Positions 9,450-18,111 are shown, counted from the first letter of the stretch. The stretch: DNA of 64,000 nucleotides from an uncultured Chryseobacterium sp. (GCA_913778505.1 CAJYWD010000001.1:1-64000), one strand, 5' to 3'. Numbers and translations are program-made. The notes: a model not told the origin generated them from the letters alone.

Positions 9450-9827
9450 TTAATTTACATCGAAATTTTTAATATGTTTGCTTAGATCCTGATAGATTTT
9501 TTCGGCTTCCGGATCCCCTTCTTTTGCTGACCTCTTAACATTTTCATAAAAATCCATGGCCTGTCTGCGCAGACTTTCTCCTAAAATCAATTGGATGTCT
9601 TCCAACTTCTGGTGAAGTGCTTTGAACTTTTCCCCCATAAATGCCATCCGCTGAAGATCTTCAGCGGATGGATTGGGATTTTTTTTGAATTCATCAAGCC
9701 AATCTTTGATAACGACCATTTCAGCCTTAAGTGTGTTTAAGACTTCTGGTGGCATCTCTCTTATCAGCTTAAGATGATGCTGAAACTTTTCTTCAAACGA
9801 TTTGGTAAATTCATCATCGTAATTCAT
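9450..9827 (-). CDS. Small charged helical protein of unknown function
   Basis: This 125-residue protein is rich in Glu, Lys and Leu and looks almost entirely alpha-helical. It has no signal peptide, membrane segment or cysteine. Runs such as FEEKFQHHLKLIREMPPEVLNTLKAEM and GEKFKALHQKLEDIQLILGESLRRQAMDFYENV suggest helical bundles or coiled coils. I do not recognise the family. Terminator-like hairpins on both sides suggest it is transcribed alone between maeB and ruvA. The coding frame is clean and no competing frame is plausible. Confidence 0.75.
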   Translation of the reverse strand: MNYDDEFTKSFEEKFQHHLKLIREMPPEVLNTLKAEMVVIKDWLDEFKKNPNPSAEDLQRMAFMGEKFKALHQKLEDIQLILGESLRRQAMDFYENVKRSAKEGDPEAEKIYQDLSKHIKNFDVN

Positions 9828-9857
9828 AGAGAGTGTCTTTTTCTTGAAACTAAATTA

Positions 9858-9887
9858 ATAAAAAACCATTCTAAATAATTAGAATGG
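9858..9887 (-). terminator. Intrinsic terminator after maeB
   Basis: On the minus strand CCATTCTAA and TTAGAATGG form a perfect nine-base-pair stem with a four-base loop, followed by TTTTTTATT. It lies about 25 bases past the maeB stop. Confidence 0.8.
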
Positions 9888-9912
9888 CTTACAATTGTAT
9901 TTTTGAATCAGC

Positions 9913-12195
9913 TTAGTGCTTGTCTTTCATCTGAGCATCCAGAACTGCAATGGTCGCCAGATTGACGATTTCGTCTACACTGGAGCGCATCTGGAGCACG
10001 TGTACCGGCTGATCCAGTCCCATCAGGATTGGTCCGATGGTCTGAGCTGCCTTCATGCCACGGATAATTTTGTAGGATAGATTGGCACTTTCCAGATTAG
10101 GAAACACCAGAACATTTGCCGGGTTGGTTCCCAATTTCGAGAATGGATAATCCGCCAAATGATCACTGTTCAGGGCAAAATCGGGCTGAATCTCGCCATC
10201 TACCACCATTTTCGGATATTTTTCGTGAAGGATTTTCACTGCCGCAGCTACTTTCTTGGAAGAATCTGCCTTGGCCGAGAAGTTCTCGTATCCCAGCATT
10301 GCCAGTCTCGGTTCTATGGCAAAAGAGCGCACGGTATATTCTGCCATTCTTGCGATCTCCACCAGATCTTCTGCCGTAGGATTTTTGTTGATGGAAGTAT
10401 CTGCAAAAAAGAGAGGCTTCTTCTCGGTAAGGATCATCATCATGGCTGCCACTTTATTCACGCCAGGTTTTTTGTCGATGATTTCCAGCACCGGCTTCAG
10501 CACGGAAGCATAACTTTTGGAAAAGCCGATGATCAGGGCATCTGTGTCGCCATGCTCCAGCATCAGCGGTCCGAAGTAGTCGCGTTGTCTGACGTAGCGT
10601 TTGGCCTTATACTCGTTGATACCTTTTCTGTTACGTTTGTCCCAAAGGGTTTTTCTGTATTTTTTTCTGGTTTCCTTGTTGTCATCGTCATTTGGGTCTA
10701 TGATCGGGATGTCCAGTGTGATGCCGTACTCCTCCATTTTTTCCCTGATAAGTCGCTTGCTTCCCAGTAAACTTGGAAATGCAATTCCCTCTTCCTGAAG
10801 GATCTGAGCAGCTTTCAGAATGTTATATTCTTCCCCGTTGCCCAGTGTTACTCTTTTCGGATTGGCTTTGGCGCGGTTCTGCATCATTCGGACGAGCTTT
10901 TCGTCCCGACCCATTCTGTCCAGCAGCTGATTTTCGTATTCCTCGAAATTCTCGATTTGCTTGCCGGCAATTCCGCTTTCCATCGCCGCTTTGGCCACAG
11001 CTATAGAAACCTTGGTAATCAGCCTGTTGTCAAATGGTTTTGGAATAAAATATTCCTTCCCGAAGTTGATATCGCGGACGTTGTAAGCCAGCTTCACCAT
11101 TTCCGGAACAGGTTCTTTCGCAATCTCCGCCAAAGCGTGCACGGCAGCCAGCTTCATAGCTTCATTAATTCCTCTCGCCTGAACATCCAGAGCACCTCTG
11201 AAAATATACGGAAAGCCCAGAACGTTATTCACCTGATTAGGAAAATCACTTCTTCCTGTCGCCATCATCACATCATCTCTGGTGGCAAGTGCAAGATCAT
11301 AAGAGATTTCCGGATCCGGATTGGCTAGCGCAAATACAATCGGATTGGAAGCCATAGAAAGCAACATTTCCGGAGACATCACATTTCCTTTGGAAAGGCC
11401 TACGAAAACATCTGACCCTTTCAGCGCATCTTCCAGCGTATCAATATCCGTTTCAGCAATAAAATCCACTTTCTCCGGCGTCAGATTATCTCTTCTCTGA
11501 TTGATAACGCCTTTGCTGTCGCACATCAGGATATTTTTTGGGTTAAGACCCAGAGAGATGTACAACTTGGCGCAGGCTATCGCCGCGGCTCCGGCACCAT
11601 TAATGACCATTTTGACATCTTCGATTTTCTTGCCTGCAATCTCCAGAGCGTTGATAAGGGCTGCGGCAGAGATGATCGCTGTTCCGTGCTGGTCATCGTG
11701 CATTAACGGAATATCAAGCTCTTCCTTAAGTCTCTGTTCTATGTAAAAAGCTTCCGGCGCTTTGATATCTTCCAGGTTGATTCCACCAAACGTCGGCGCA
11801 ATCGCTTTGACAGTTTCGATGAATTTATCGGGATCTTTTTCATTGATCTCAATATCGAAAACGTTGATGCCTGCGAAGATTTTGAAAAGCAGACCTTTTC
11901 CTTCCATCACGGGTTTTGACGCTTCGGGACCAATATCGCCCAGACCTAAAACTGCCGTTCCGTTAGATATTACAGCAACCAGGTTTCCTTTGGAAGTGTA
12001 TTCGTAGACAGACTGCGGATCATCATGAATGGCCATACAAGGCACAGCGACACCCGGCGAATAGGCCAGAGATAGATCTCTCTGCGATGAATGGGGTTTG
12101 GAAGGAATCACCTCAATTTTACCTTTCGGTTCCTGACGGTGATAATCTAATGCGGCTTTATCAAAAGCGTTTTGGTCTCTTGAATTTTTTGACAT
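9913..12195 (-). CDS. maeB: NADP-dependent malic enzyme fused to a phosphotransacetylase-like domain
   Basis: Oxidative decarboxylation of malate to pyruvate, supplying NADPH. The 760-residue length fits the two-domain MaeB type. Residues about 1-425 form the malic enzyme part, with YSPGVAVPC near the N-terminus and a dinucleotide-binding GAGAAAIACAKLY. Residues about 430-760 form a phosphate acetyltransferase-like domain (IIGFSKSYASVLKPVLEII; C-terminal MGLDQPVHVLQMRSSVDEIV). In enterobacterial MaeB the second domain is regulatory, sensing acetyl-CoA; I assume the same here. A strong terminator follows. Upstream lies a palindromic repeat rather than a clear promoter. Confidence 0.95.
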   Translation of the reverse strand: MSKNSRDQNAFDKAALDYHRQEPKGKIEVIPSKPHSSQRDLSLAYSPGVAVPCMAIHDDPQSVYEYTSKGNLVAVISNGTAVLGLGDIGPEASKPVMEGKGLLFKIFAGINVFDIEINEKDPDKFIETVKAIAPTFGGINLEDIKAPEAFYIEQRLKEELDIPLMHDDQHGTAIISAAALINALEIAGKKIEDVKMVINGAGAAAIACAKLYISLGLNPKNILMCDSKGVINQRRDNLTPEKVDFIAETDIDTLEDALKGSDVFVGLSKGNVMSPEMLLSMASNPIVFALANPDPEISYDLALATRDDVMMATGRSDFPNQVNNVLGFPYIFRGALDVQARGINEAMKLAAVHALAEIAKEPVPEMVKLAYNVRDINFGKEYFIPKPFDNRLITKVSIAVAKAAMESGIAGKQIENFEEYENQLLDRMGRDEKLVRMMQNRAKANPKRVTLGNGEEYNILKAAQILQEEGIAFPSLLGSKRLIREKMEEYGITLDIPIIDPNDDDNKETRKKYRKTLWDKRNRKGINEYKAKRYVRQRDYFGPLMLEHGDTDALIIGFSKSYASVLKPVLEIIDKKPGVNKVAAMMMILTEKKPLFFADTSINKNPTAEDLVEIARMAEYTVRSFAIEPRLAMLGYENFSAKADSSKKVAAAVKILHEKYPKMVVDGEIQPDFALNSDHLADYPFSKLGTNPANVLVFPNLESANLSYKIIRGMKAAQTIGPILMGLDQPVHVLQMRSSVDEIVNLATIAVLDAQMKDKH

Positions 12196-12381
12196 TGTTG
12201 AATCTCTTTTTGTTGTGTCACCCTCGTTTTAGAGGGTCCACGGGTTTTTATTTGCGTAAGGGCGGAGGGCACTGTCGGAGCTCCTCGCCAGAGGCTTAGA
12301 GCGACTGCCCGCAGAACGACCTACAGTCCCGTCCTTCAAGACGGGACTGCGGGGTACGCCCTGATTATTATTATTGCAAAG
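12196..12381. repeat. Palindrome-rich intergenic element, family 2
   Basis: There is no gene here. A 104-base element (12259-12362) has ends AGGGCG / CGCCCT in inverted orientation. It contains a perfect ten-base-pair hairpin CAGTCCCGTC / GACGGGACTG (12324-12349) and is far more GC-rich than the surroundings. A separate small hairpin CCCTC / GAGGG lies at 12221-12236, close to the maeB start. I recall GC-rich elements with similar GGGCG ends between genes of other flavobacteria, but cannot check this. No second copy is seen in this window. Confidence 0.6.
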
Positions 12382-13242
12382 TTAAAGCTTTGGAATGATA
12401 TAGTCACGATGATAATTCACCAGACTTTCGATAGGCTTCTGAACTACCGTGCCCACATTGAAGTGGAAATCTGCCGCTGCTGCACGGAGCGAATCCTCGA
12501 AAAAATATGCCACGGAACCAATAAAATTGATCTCTGCATTCCGGCATTCTTCGTATGGCATCACCTGAAATTCAAGGAAATTCTTGAGTTCTTTATAGAT
12601 AAAGTTCTGGAAATAGGGATGCGTTTTCCGGTCTACGATGAAGCGTGCAAAATGAGCCATGTAGGCATTCGCTCTGGGATTGTGATACATGTTTTTTAGC
12701 AATTCATCAATCTGAAGCTGATAAATCTCAGTAAACTGATGATGAAGGTCCGGAGGTAATTTCTTCATAAAATAATGTCTTACCAACTGTTTTCCCAGAG
12801 CACTTCCGCTGCCTTCGTCTCCAATGAGAAATCCGAGGGAAGGTAATTCTGTGCGCACACTTTCCCCGTCGAAGTAGCAGGCATTGGAGCCGGTTCCCAA
12901 AATACAGACAATGGCCGGCACGCCGCGGTAGGCCGCATAAGCCGCTGCCAGAAGATCTTCCTTTACGTGGATCTGCGCAGTTGTAAACACTTTCTGGATT
13001 TCATGCTCCACAATAAGTCGGTTCTCCGGAGTACCGCAGCCGGAGCCGTAAAAGAATATGTTTTCCAGGTAATCGCAGAATTTGGCAAGTGCCTGGTTTT
13101 TTTCCAGTTCCGGTGCGATGAGTTCCGGCTTGGTGATATTGGGATTAAAGCCTGCGGTTTCGGTTTTCAGGACTTCTGTTCCGTCATTTTCCAGGATTAC
13201 CCAGTCGCATTTTGTGGATCCGCCGTCTACAATGGCAATCAT
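12382..13242 (-). CDS. BadF/BadG-type ATPase, probable N-acetylglucosamine kinase-like sugar kinase
   Basis: An ASKHA-fold kinase of 286 residues. The phosphate-1 motif is at the very N-terminus (IVDGGSTKCDWVI). The phosphate-2 motif is CILGTGSNACYFDG, followed by the GDEGSGSALGKQLVRHY segment typical of N-acetylglucosamine and glucosamine kinases of the BadF/BadG family. The likely reaction is ATP-dependent phosphorylation of an amino sugar, possibly recycled from cell wall or chitin. Substrate identity cannot be read from sequence. It lies upstream of maeB on the same strand with a repeat between them, so co-transcription is uncertain. Confidence 0.85.
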   Translation of the reverse strand: MIAIVDGGSTKCDWVILENDGTEVLKTETAGFNPNITKPELIAPELEKNQALAKFCDYLENIFFYGSGCGTPENRLIVEHEIQKVFTTAQIHVKEDLLAAAYAAYRGVPAIVCILGTGSNACYFDGESVRTELPSLGFLIGDEGSGSALGKQLVRHYFMKKLPPDLHHQFTEIYQLQIDELLKNMYHNPRANAYMAHFARFIVDRKTHPYFQNFIYKELKNFLEFQVMPYEECRNAEINFIGSVAYFFEDSLRAAAADFHFNVGTVVQKPIESLVNYHRDYIIPKL

Positions 13243-13301
13243 ATCATATCGATTTTAGAATGCTAAAATAATACATTTCCCGCAAGATGCGCCGCTGTGG
13301 A

Positions 13302-13553
13302 TTACGATTCTTTGTCCTGAATCAGCCAGTCCTGAATTTCATCCTCAAGATAAGTAGTTTGCAGTTTAATCGCATTGATAAAATCATCGGGAATATTTTC
13401 GGGAGAATCGCTGGTTTCCAGATTCCAAAGTTCATCGGACATGAGTTCGTATTCAGAATAGATTCTTCTGAAGCGGGAGCTGCTTTTTTCCAATTCCTCA
13501 ATTTTTTTTTGCTGAGGCAGAAATTTTCTGTAAGGTCTGCTGGAATTTTTCAT
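13302..13553 (-). CDS. Small hypothetical protein
   Basis: An 83-residue protein, basic at the N-terminus (MKNSSRPYRKFLPQQKKIEELEKS) and acidic afterwards, ending in WLIQDKES. It is probably helical and soluble, with no known motif. I chose the ATG at 13551-13553; the open frame extends three codons further to a TTG. It lies 59 bases upstream of the sugar kinase gene on the same strand. I do not recognise the family, and the case for a gene rests on its clean frame and lack of a rival. Confidence 0.55.
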   Translation of the reverse strand: MKNSSRPYRKFLPQQKKIEELEKSSSRFRRIYSEYELMSDELWNLETSDSPENIPDDFINAIKLQTTYLEDEIQDWLIQDKES

Positions 13554-13795
13554 TTTGATCAATTAATGGTTTTTGTGAATGATGATGGCTGGTGAAAAAA
13601 TCACCTGACCAGTTACCAGGCCAGGCATATTGATAATTCGAAATTCTTTTGTTTACAGTATCTGTAACAATAACAGGCTTATCCAACTAAATTATAGTTA
13701 AATAGCAATCTTATTTTATGATAAAATAAATGTAGAAATATTTCTGGTACAAAAAAATTATTTAACGATTATTTTAAAACATTTAACAATTCCTC

Positions 13796-13803
13796 TACAT
13801 TTG
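13796..13803 (+). promoter_or_regulatory. -7 element of a near-leaderless promoter before the GtrA-like gene
   Basis: TACATTTG ends only seven bases before the ATG at 13811. Transcription starting the usual few bases downstream would begin at or next to the start codon. The -33 region is AT-rich without a clear TTTG. Confidence 0.55.
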
Positions 13804-13810
13804 CAAAAGC

Positions 13811-14269
13811 ATGAAACAGTTAATTCTTCGTCAGAAACAGGTCATCTTCTTCATTATTGCGGGCGGACTGAGTGCCATTGTAGAAATCGGGAGCTTCAAA
13901 ATATTGAGTGTTTACCTGCCAAAAGTCTTTGCACAGGAGTATAATTTTTATGGAATTAAATATCCGTTTAGCAATATTCTCTCGACGAGTTGCGGAATCA
14001 TCACCAATTATTTTCTGAGTATATGGTTTGTGTTCGAGAGAGGCAAACATTCCAAAAAAAGAGAGTTTTTTTATTTTATTTCGGTTTCGGTAGTTTCTAC
14101 CCTTATAAGTCTGCTTATTTTCCAGCTGCTGTACCATTTCGTTTTTACAAACGTTATTGATCTTGGATTTTATGTGATCTCTCCGGAGATGATGAGTAAA
14201 ATCTCAGCCATCCTGCTGGTTTCCATGCTGAATTACTCTATCAAGAAAAAAATTATTTTTAATGGATAA
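13811..14269 (+). CDS. GtrA-like family membrane protein
   Basis: A 152-residue integral membrane protein with four hydrophobic segments. The first carries FFIIAGGLSAIVEIGSF, matching the GtrA/DPMS3-type pattern, followed by ILSTSCGIITNYFLSIWFVF (the N-Y-x-x-x-x-x-W/F-V-F signature) and a basic C-terminus NYSIKKKIIF. GtrA proteins are thought to flip or bind polyprenyl-linked sugars during cell-surface glycan synthesis. The adjacent gene downstream (PlsC-like) also concerns the envelope. A promoter sits directly against the start codon, suggesting a leaderless mRNA. Confidence 0.85.
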   Translation: MKQLILRQKQVIFFIIAGGLSAIVEIGSFKILSVYLPKVFAQEYNFYGIKYPFSNILSTSCGIITNYFLSIWFVFERGKHSKKREFFYFISVSVVSTLISLLIFQLLYHFVFTNVIDLGFYVISPEMMSKISAILLVSMLNYSIKKKIIFNG

Positions 14270-14274
14270 AAACC

Positions 14275-14282
14275 TATTTTTG
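14275..14282 (+). promoter_or_regulatory. Possible -7 element before the acyltransferase gene
   Basis: TATTTTTG lies 26 bases before the ATG at 14309, just after the GtrA-like gene ends. It fits TAnnTTTG. No clear -33 TTTG was seen. Confidence 0.35.
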
Positions 14283-14308
14283 AGGATATCAATTATTCAA
14301 AAATCATA

Positions 14309-15028
14309 ATGAGAACATTCCTGGTGTATGTGTGGCGGTTCTGGATGGTGATTCTGGGCACTCTTCTCACGCTTATATTTTTTCTTCCGGTGTACATCCT
14401 TTCCTTCCGGCAAAAGGATTATAAAGCCTGTTACTTCTTCATCCGGCTGTGGGCCATCGGCATGTTCTATGGGATGGGATTCCGCTACAGCCTTATCAAA
14501 AAAACAACTGCGGAAATTAATAAAAACCAAGCCTATGTTATCATATCCAACCATACTTCCATTATGGATGTGATGCTGCCGTGCATACTGTTCCCAAATC
14601 ATCCGCTGTGCTATGTCGGCAAAAAAGAACTGGAGAAGATCCCGATTTTCGGAACAGTCTACCGGCGAGTATGCGTGATGGTAGACCGCAGCAGTGCCAG
14701 AAGCCGCGCCGATGTATACCGACGCTGTGCGGAACGGATGCAGCAGGGCCAGAGCGTGGTGATCTTCCCCGAAGGTGGCGTGCCGGATGATACGAATGTT
14801 ATCCTTGATCATTTTAAGGATGGCGCCTTTATCCTGGCCACCAAGCATCAGTTTCCTATTGCAGTTTATACATTCCGCGGTCTGAAAGAGATGTTCCCTT
14901 TCGACAATTCCAAAGGCTATCCCGGAACTGTGAAAGTATATTTCAATGACATTCTGACACCGGACTTATCATTAAAAACACTGAAGGAAACAGCGTATGA
15001 AGCCATTCGATTGTCTCTTACTGAGTAA
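14309..15028 (+). CDS. PlsC-type 1-acyl-sn-glycerol-3-phosphate (lysophospholipid) acyltransferase family protein
   Basis: Acyl transfer to a lysophospholipid, most likely forming phosphatidic acid at the inner membrane. The 239 residues start with a hydrophobic anchor (about 8-35). The catalytic HX4D motif is in SNHTSIMDVMLP, followed by YVGKKELEKIPIFG, the VDRSS element, and the substrate-binding FPEGGVPDD. The C-terminus is short. All family blocks are present and in order, so it should be active. Only about 40 bases separate it from the GtrA-like gene. Flavobacteria often have several PlsC paralogues, so the exact acceptor is uncertain. Confidence 0.9.
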   Translation: MRTFLVYVWRFWMVILGTLLTLIFFLPVYILSFRQKDYKACYFFIRLWAIGMFYGMGFRYSLIKKTTAEINKNQAYVIISNHTSIMDVMLPCILFPNHPLCYVGKKELEKIPIFGTVYRRVCVMVDRSSARSRADVYRRCAERMQQGQSVVIFPEGGVPDDTNVILDHFKDGAFILATKHQFPIAVYTFRGLKEMFPFDNSKGYPGTVKVYFNDILTPDLSLKTLKETAYEAIRLSLTE

Positions 15029-15063
15029 TTAAAATAATTATTCTATTAATAATACTTTTTACT

Positions 15064-15071
15064 TACATTTG
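15064..15071 (+). promoter_or_regulatory. -7 element of the sugar transporter promoter
   Basis: TACATTTG lies 29 bases upstream of the ATG at 15101 in a very AT-rich stretch. A -33 TTTG is not obvious. Confidence 0.45.
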
Positions 15072-15100
15072 TTTTTATAATATAAACCTTATTTGAGTCT

Positions 15101-16549
15101 ATGACACCACAAAAAACCAATTGGGCGCAGTTTATCCCACTTGTGACCGTATTTTTCTTCTGGGGATTTGTTGCGGCAAGTAATGATATTTTAATTCCCG
15201 TTTTCAAAAAAGCCTTTGATCTTACTCAAGGTCAGAGCCAGCTAGTTTCTTTAGCATTTTACATCGCCTACACGGTAGGTTCCATTATTTACATGCTGAT
15301 TTCATTAGCCATGAAGCAGGATCTGGTCAATAAAATCGGATATAAGAATGGGTTGGCGTTAGGCTTGGGTATTTCCGCAGTAGGCACATTGCTTTTTTAT
15401 CCGGCGGCTAATCTTCATTCTTTTCCTTTGATGCTCTCAGGCTTATTTATTGTAGCCTTAGGATTCTCTTTACAGCAGACGGTTGCGAATCCTCTTGCAA
15501 TCGCATTGGGTCCTATCAATACCGGTTCACAGAGATTGACACTGGCAGGTGGAATCAATAATTTCGGAACTACCATAGGACCACTGATCGTTAGTTTTGC
15601 CATTTTTGGTTCTGCAGCGTCCGAAAACACCAATATGAGCATTGAAAGTGTTAAGATTCCTTACCTGGTGCTGGGTGTATTATTCATTGCAGTTGCGCTT
15701 TTGCTCAAGTTCTCCTCACTTCCGGAACATCCTGAAACTATCGAAGAAACCGCCGCAGAAGTAGGTTCTGTAAGAAGTTCGGCTCTTAAATACCCTCAGC
15801 TTGTTTTAGGAATGCTGGCAATCTTCATTTATGTGGGCGTCGAAGTTTCCACTGCCAGTAACCTTCCGGCGTACATGGAAACGATTGTTAATGCCAAAAC
15901 CGGCGTGCTTTATACACTTCAGGAAATTTCTCCATACATATCGCTATATTGGGCGAGCTTAATGATTGGCCGTTGGACAGGTGCCGTAGAAGCTTTTACA
16001 GATAACATGAATACTCAGAAAATTCTGCGTTTCGTAGCACCTTATCTGGCATTTGGTATTTTCCTTCTGGTGAATGCTGTTGCCAAGCATGATCTGTCGC
16101 CTTTCTATGTCTACGGACTTGTGATATTGGTACTGATCGGTGCAGATATGGCAAGTAAAGGTAATCCAGCCAGAATGCTATTGATTTTTGCTTCACTTGG
16201 TATCCTTGCAATCGCTATCGGAATGCTGACGGATGGCATTGTAAGTATCTATGCCTTCACGAGTGTTGGATTGTTCTGCAGTACGCTGTGGCCGTGTATC
16301 TTCACACTAGCCGTAAGTGGACTAGGCAAGCACACCAGCCAGGGCAGCAGCTTCCTGATCATGATGATTATGGGTGGTGGTGTCATCAGCTGGCTGCAAG
16401 GCTTCGTTTCTGAAAGTATCGGAATCCAGCAGAGCTACATTGTAGGAATTTTATGTTTTGCTTATCTTGCATTCTATGCCTGGAAAGTTAGCGGTATCCT
16501 GAAAAGTCAGGGAATCAGTTTTGATAAAAAAATATCTGGTGGACACTAA
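15101..16549 (+). CDS. Sugar MFS transporter of the FucP (glucose/galactose/fucose) type
   Basis: An inner-membrane proton symporter with 12 predicted hydrophobic helices in 482 residues. The start FIPLVTVFFFWGFVAASNDILIPVFKKAF and the segment ANPLAIALGPINTGSQRLTLAGGINNFGTTIGP match the fucose/glucose-galactose permease family. The central loop between helices 6 and 7 is acidic (EHPETIEETAAEVG). Substrate is probably a hexose; sequence alone does not separate fucose from glucose or galactose. No catabolic gene for a specific sugar is adjacent. The next gene overlaps its 3' end by 29 bases if the TTG start there is right. Confidence 0.9.
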   Translation: MTPQKTNWAQFIPLVTVFFFWGFVAASNDILIPVFKKAFDLTQGQSQLVSLAFYIAYTVGSIIYMLISLAMKQDLVNKIGYKNGLALGLGISAVGTLLFYPAANLHSFPLMLSGLFIVALGFSLQQTVANPLAIALGPINTGSQRLTLAGGINNFGTTIGPLIVSFAIFGSAASENTNMSIESVKIPYLVLGVLFIAVALLLKFSSLPEHPETIEETAAEVGSVRSSALKYPQLVLGMLAIFIYVGVEVSTASNLPAYMETIVNAKTGVLYTLQEISPYISLYWASLMIGRWTGAVEAFTDNMNTQKILRFVAPYLAFGIFLLVNAVAKHDLSPFYVYGLVILVLIGADMASKGNPARMLLIFASLGILAIAIGMLTDGIVSIYAFTSVGLFCSTLWPCIFTLAVSGLGKHTSQGSSFLIMMIMGGGVISWLQGFVSESIGIQQSYIVGILCFAYLAFYAWKVSGILKSQGISFDKKISGGH

Positions 16550-17588
16550 TCGAACTATAAATTTTAACTATAAACTTTGGGCAATCATTCTGGTTGCCCA
16601 ATTTTTGTTATTCTACGCACTGTCGAAATTTCCGGGAGCCATTAACTTTTTTTCAAAATTATTTGAGTGGAAGAAAAACGTTCACACAGCATTATTTTCA
16701 GCCGAAACTATTTCCGTAGGTGATTTAATATACATACTGCTCGCCTCTGGAATTCTGATATTGTTTTTGTTATCCATCATAAAAAGAAACAAAGCCTATC
16801 TAAAAAAAATCCTCATAGCACTGAACATTTTCTATCTCGTTTACCAATGTTCCTGGGGAATGCTTTATTTCCAGCCGCCAATCATCAATCATCTTAAAAA
16901 ACGTAACATACAAAATTCCGAAATTGAAGCTTTGACACTGCAATATCTTGACACCTGCCGATCACAACGGGCATTGCTAAGGGAAGACTCAAACGGTGTT
17001 TTTAAGGTTATCAATTATAAAGCTATTCAACAGGAAATATTAAATCAACAAATTAGATTACCGAAAACCATCAGCAATAAAAAGCCAGTGAGCATTCTGG
17101 ACGTTAAAAGCAGTCTTTTTGGAAGCCTGATGAGCGAAACTGGCATTCTGGGTTATTATAACCCCTTTACGGCGGAAGCACAGTATAATCCTGATGTCCC
17201 TTCTACCCAGCTTCCATTCACCATAGCCCATGAAATGGCACACCAACTAGGCTTTGCACGGGAACAGGAAGCCAGTTTTATAGGCTTTTTATGCGCCAAG
17301 CAATCCGCAAGCCTGGAATTACAGTATAGCGCCAATCTCTATGCGCTAAAAAGCTTAATAAGAGCCATTGCGATGACAGATGAGGCTTTTGCTAAGCATA
17401 TCATTCAATCGTATTCAGAACCGATGAAAAGGGACAGAGCTTATGAAGTGAGATTCGGCAAAAAGCATTCCGGGATGATCAGCGATTTTTTTGGTGTGAC
17501 CAACGATCTTTTTCTAAAATCCAATCAGCAGGACGGAAGCATCACTTATTCTTATTTCGTCAACCTATTGATTTTATACCATGAATAA
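16521..17588 (+). CDS. DUF3810 family membrane protein, putative zinc metallopeptidase
   Basis: A protein of about 355 residues with three N-terminal hydrophobic segments (around 20-40, 70-85 and 95-120). The second half carries an HExxH motif (FTIAHEMAHQLGF, first His near residue 237), followed 13 residues later by EASFIGFLCA, where a glutamate could be the third zinc ligand. This layout fits the DUF3810 family common in Bacteroidota. Substrate unknown. The start is uncertain: the open frame begins with TTG at 16521 inside the transporter gene, and GTG at 16539 is an alternative. It is probably co-transcribed with the transporter. Confidence 0.8.
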   Translation: MIKKYLVDTNRTINFNYKLWAIILVAQFLLFYALSKFPGAINFFSKLFEWKKNVHTALFSAETISVGDLIYILLASGILILFLLSIIKRNKAYLKKILIALNIFYLVYQCSWGMLYFQPPIINHLKKRNIQNSEIEALTLQYLDTCRSQRALLREDSNGVFKVINYKAIQQEILNQQIRLPKTISNKKPVSILDVKSSLFGSLMSETGILGYYNPFTAEAQYNPDVPSTQLPFTIAHEMAHQLGFAREQEASFIGFLCAKQSASLELQYSANLYALKSLIRAIAMTDEAFAKHIIQSYSEPMKRDRAYEVRFGKKHSGMISDFFGVTNDLFLKSNQQDGSITYSYFVNLLILYHE

Positions 17589-17672
17589 AAAAAAAGAATC
17601 GCACAATAAGTACGATTCTAAAAACACAAATGATGAAAAAAAATTTATTGCTCCTGAGTGATTGTCTCAAAA
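17588..17672 (-). ncRNA. Candidate small RNA with its own promoter and terminator
   Basis: A minus-strand promoter (TTTG 17707-17710, N20, TATTTTTA 17679-17686) would start transcription near 17672. About 70 bases on, AGAATCG / CGATTCT (17595-17619) forms a hairpin followed by nine T on the minus strand. The predicted transcript is about 85 nucleotides long and has no sensible reading frame. It faces the end of the DUF3810 gene. The elements are seen in the sequence; that they make an RNA is inference. Confidence 0.4.
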
Positions 17673-17678
17673 GCGATG

Positions 17679-17710
17679 TAAAAATACAACTTTCATTATT
17701 TATATCCAAA
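17679..17710 (-). promoter_or_regulatory. Promoter of the candidate small RNA
   Basis: TTTG (17707-17710) N20 TATTTTTA (17679-17686) on the minus strand. The last base of the -7 element deviates from the TAnnTTTG consensus. Confidence 0.4.
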
Positions 17711-17719
17711 TGTTTTGTG

Positions 17720-18110
17720 AATATAATTTAAATAAATTATTAAAAAATTGATTTACAACAATATATATTGTTGTGGGTAGATGCTCTTAAAAATAATCAC
17801 AACTAACTAAATTAATTCTATAACGAGGCATATCGTAATATTAACCCCATATTATATTACTGTTTTTCAACAACTTACGATCTATTAAAACCTTTCAATA
17901 ATAGTATAAATTACAAATCCTGCTCAGCAATTTGACATAGTTATGGCAAAGCTTTAATTTGGTTTGTAAAAATAATAACGGATTATTTTTCAATAACACA
18001 TATCAATGTTATAATATACTTACAAAGAAATAAAAAACGAAGAAAGGAGTAATTCCGTAGTCGAAGGAAGTATTTCAGCAGATACTTTTGTTTTTTTAAA
18101 CCACAAAGCA
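17720..18110. other. AT-rich gene-free stretch upstream of the tRNA terminator
   Basis: No believable coding sequence. It contains a perfect 20-base palindrome, ACAACAATATATATTGTTGT, at 17755-17774, and AAACCACAAAGC at about 18099-18110, which resembles the CACAAAG repeats found elsewhere in the window. Otherwise nothing is recognised. Confidence 0.5.
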
Positions 18111-18111
18111 A

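Noticed and set aside
13498-13686. A 62-codon minus-strand frame overlapping the small hypothetical gene
   Set aside because: It starts with TTG, overlaps the better frame at 13302-13553, and its translation shows no coherent domain.
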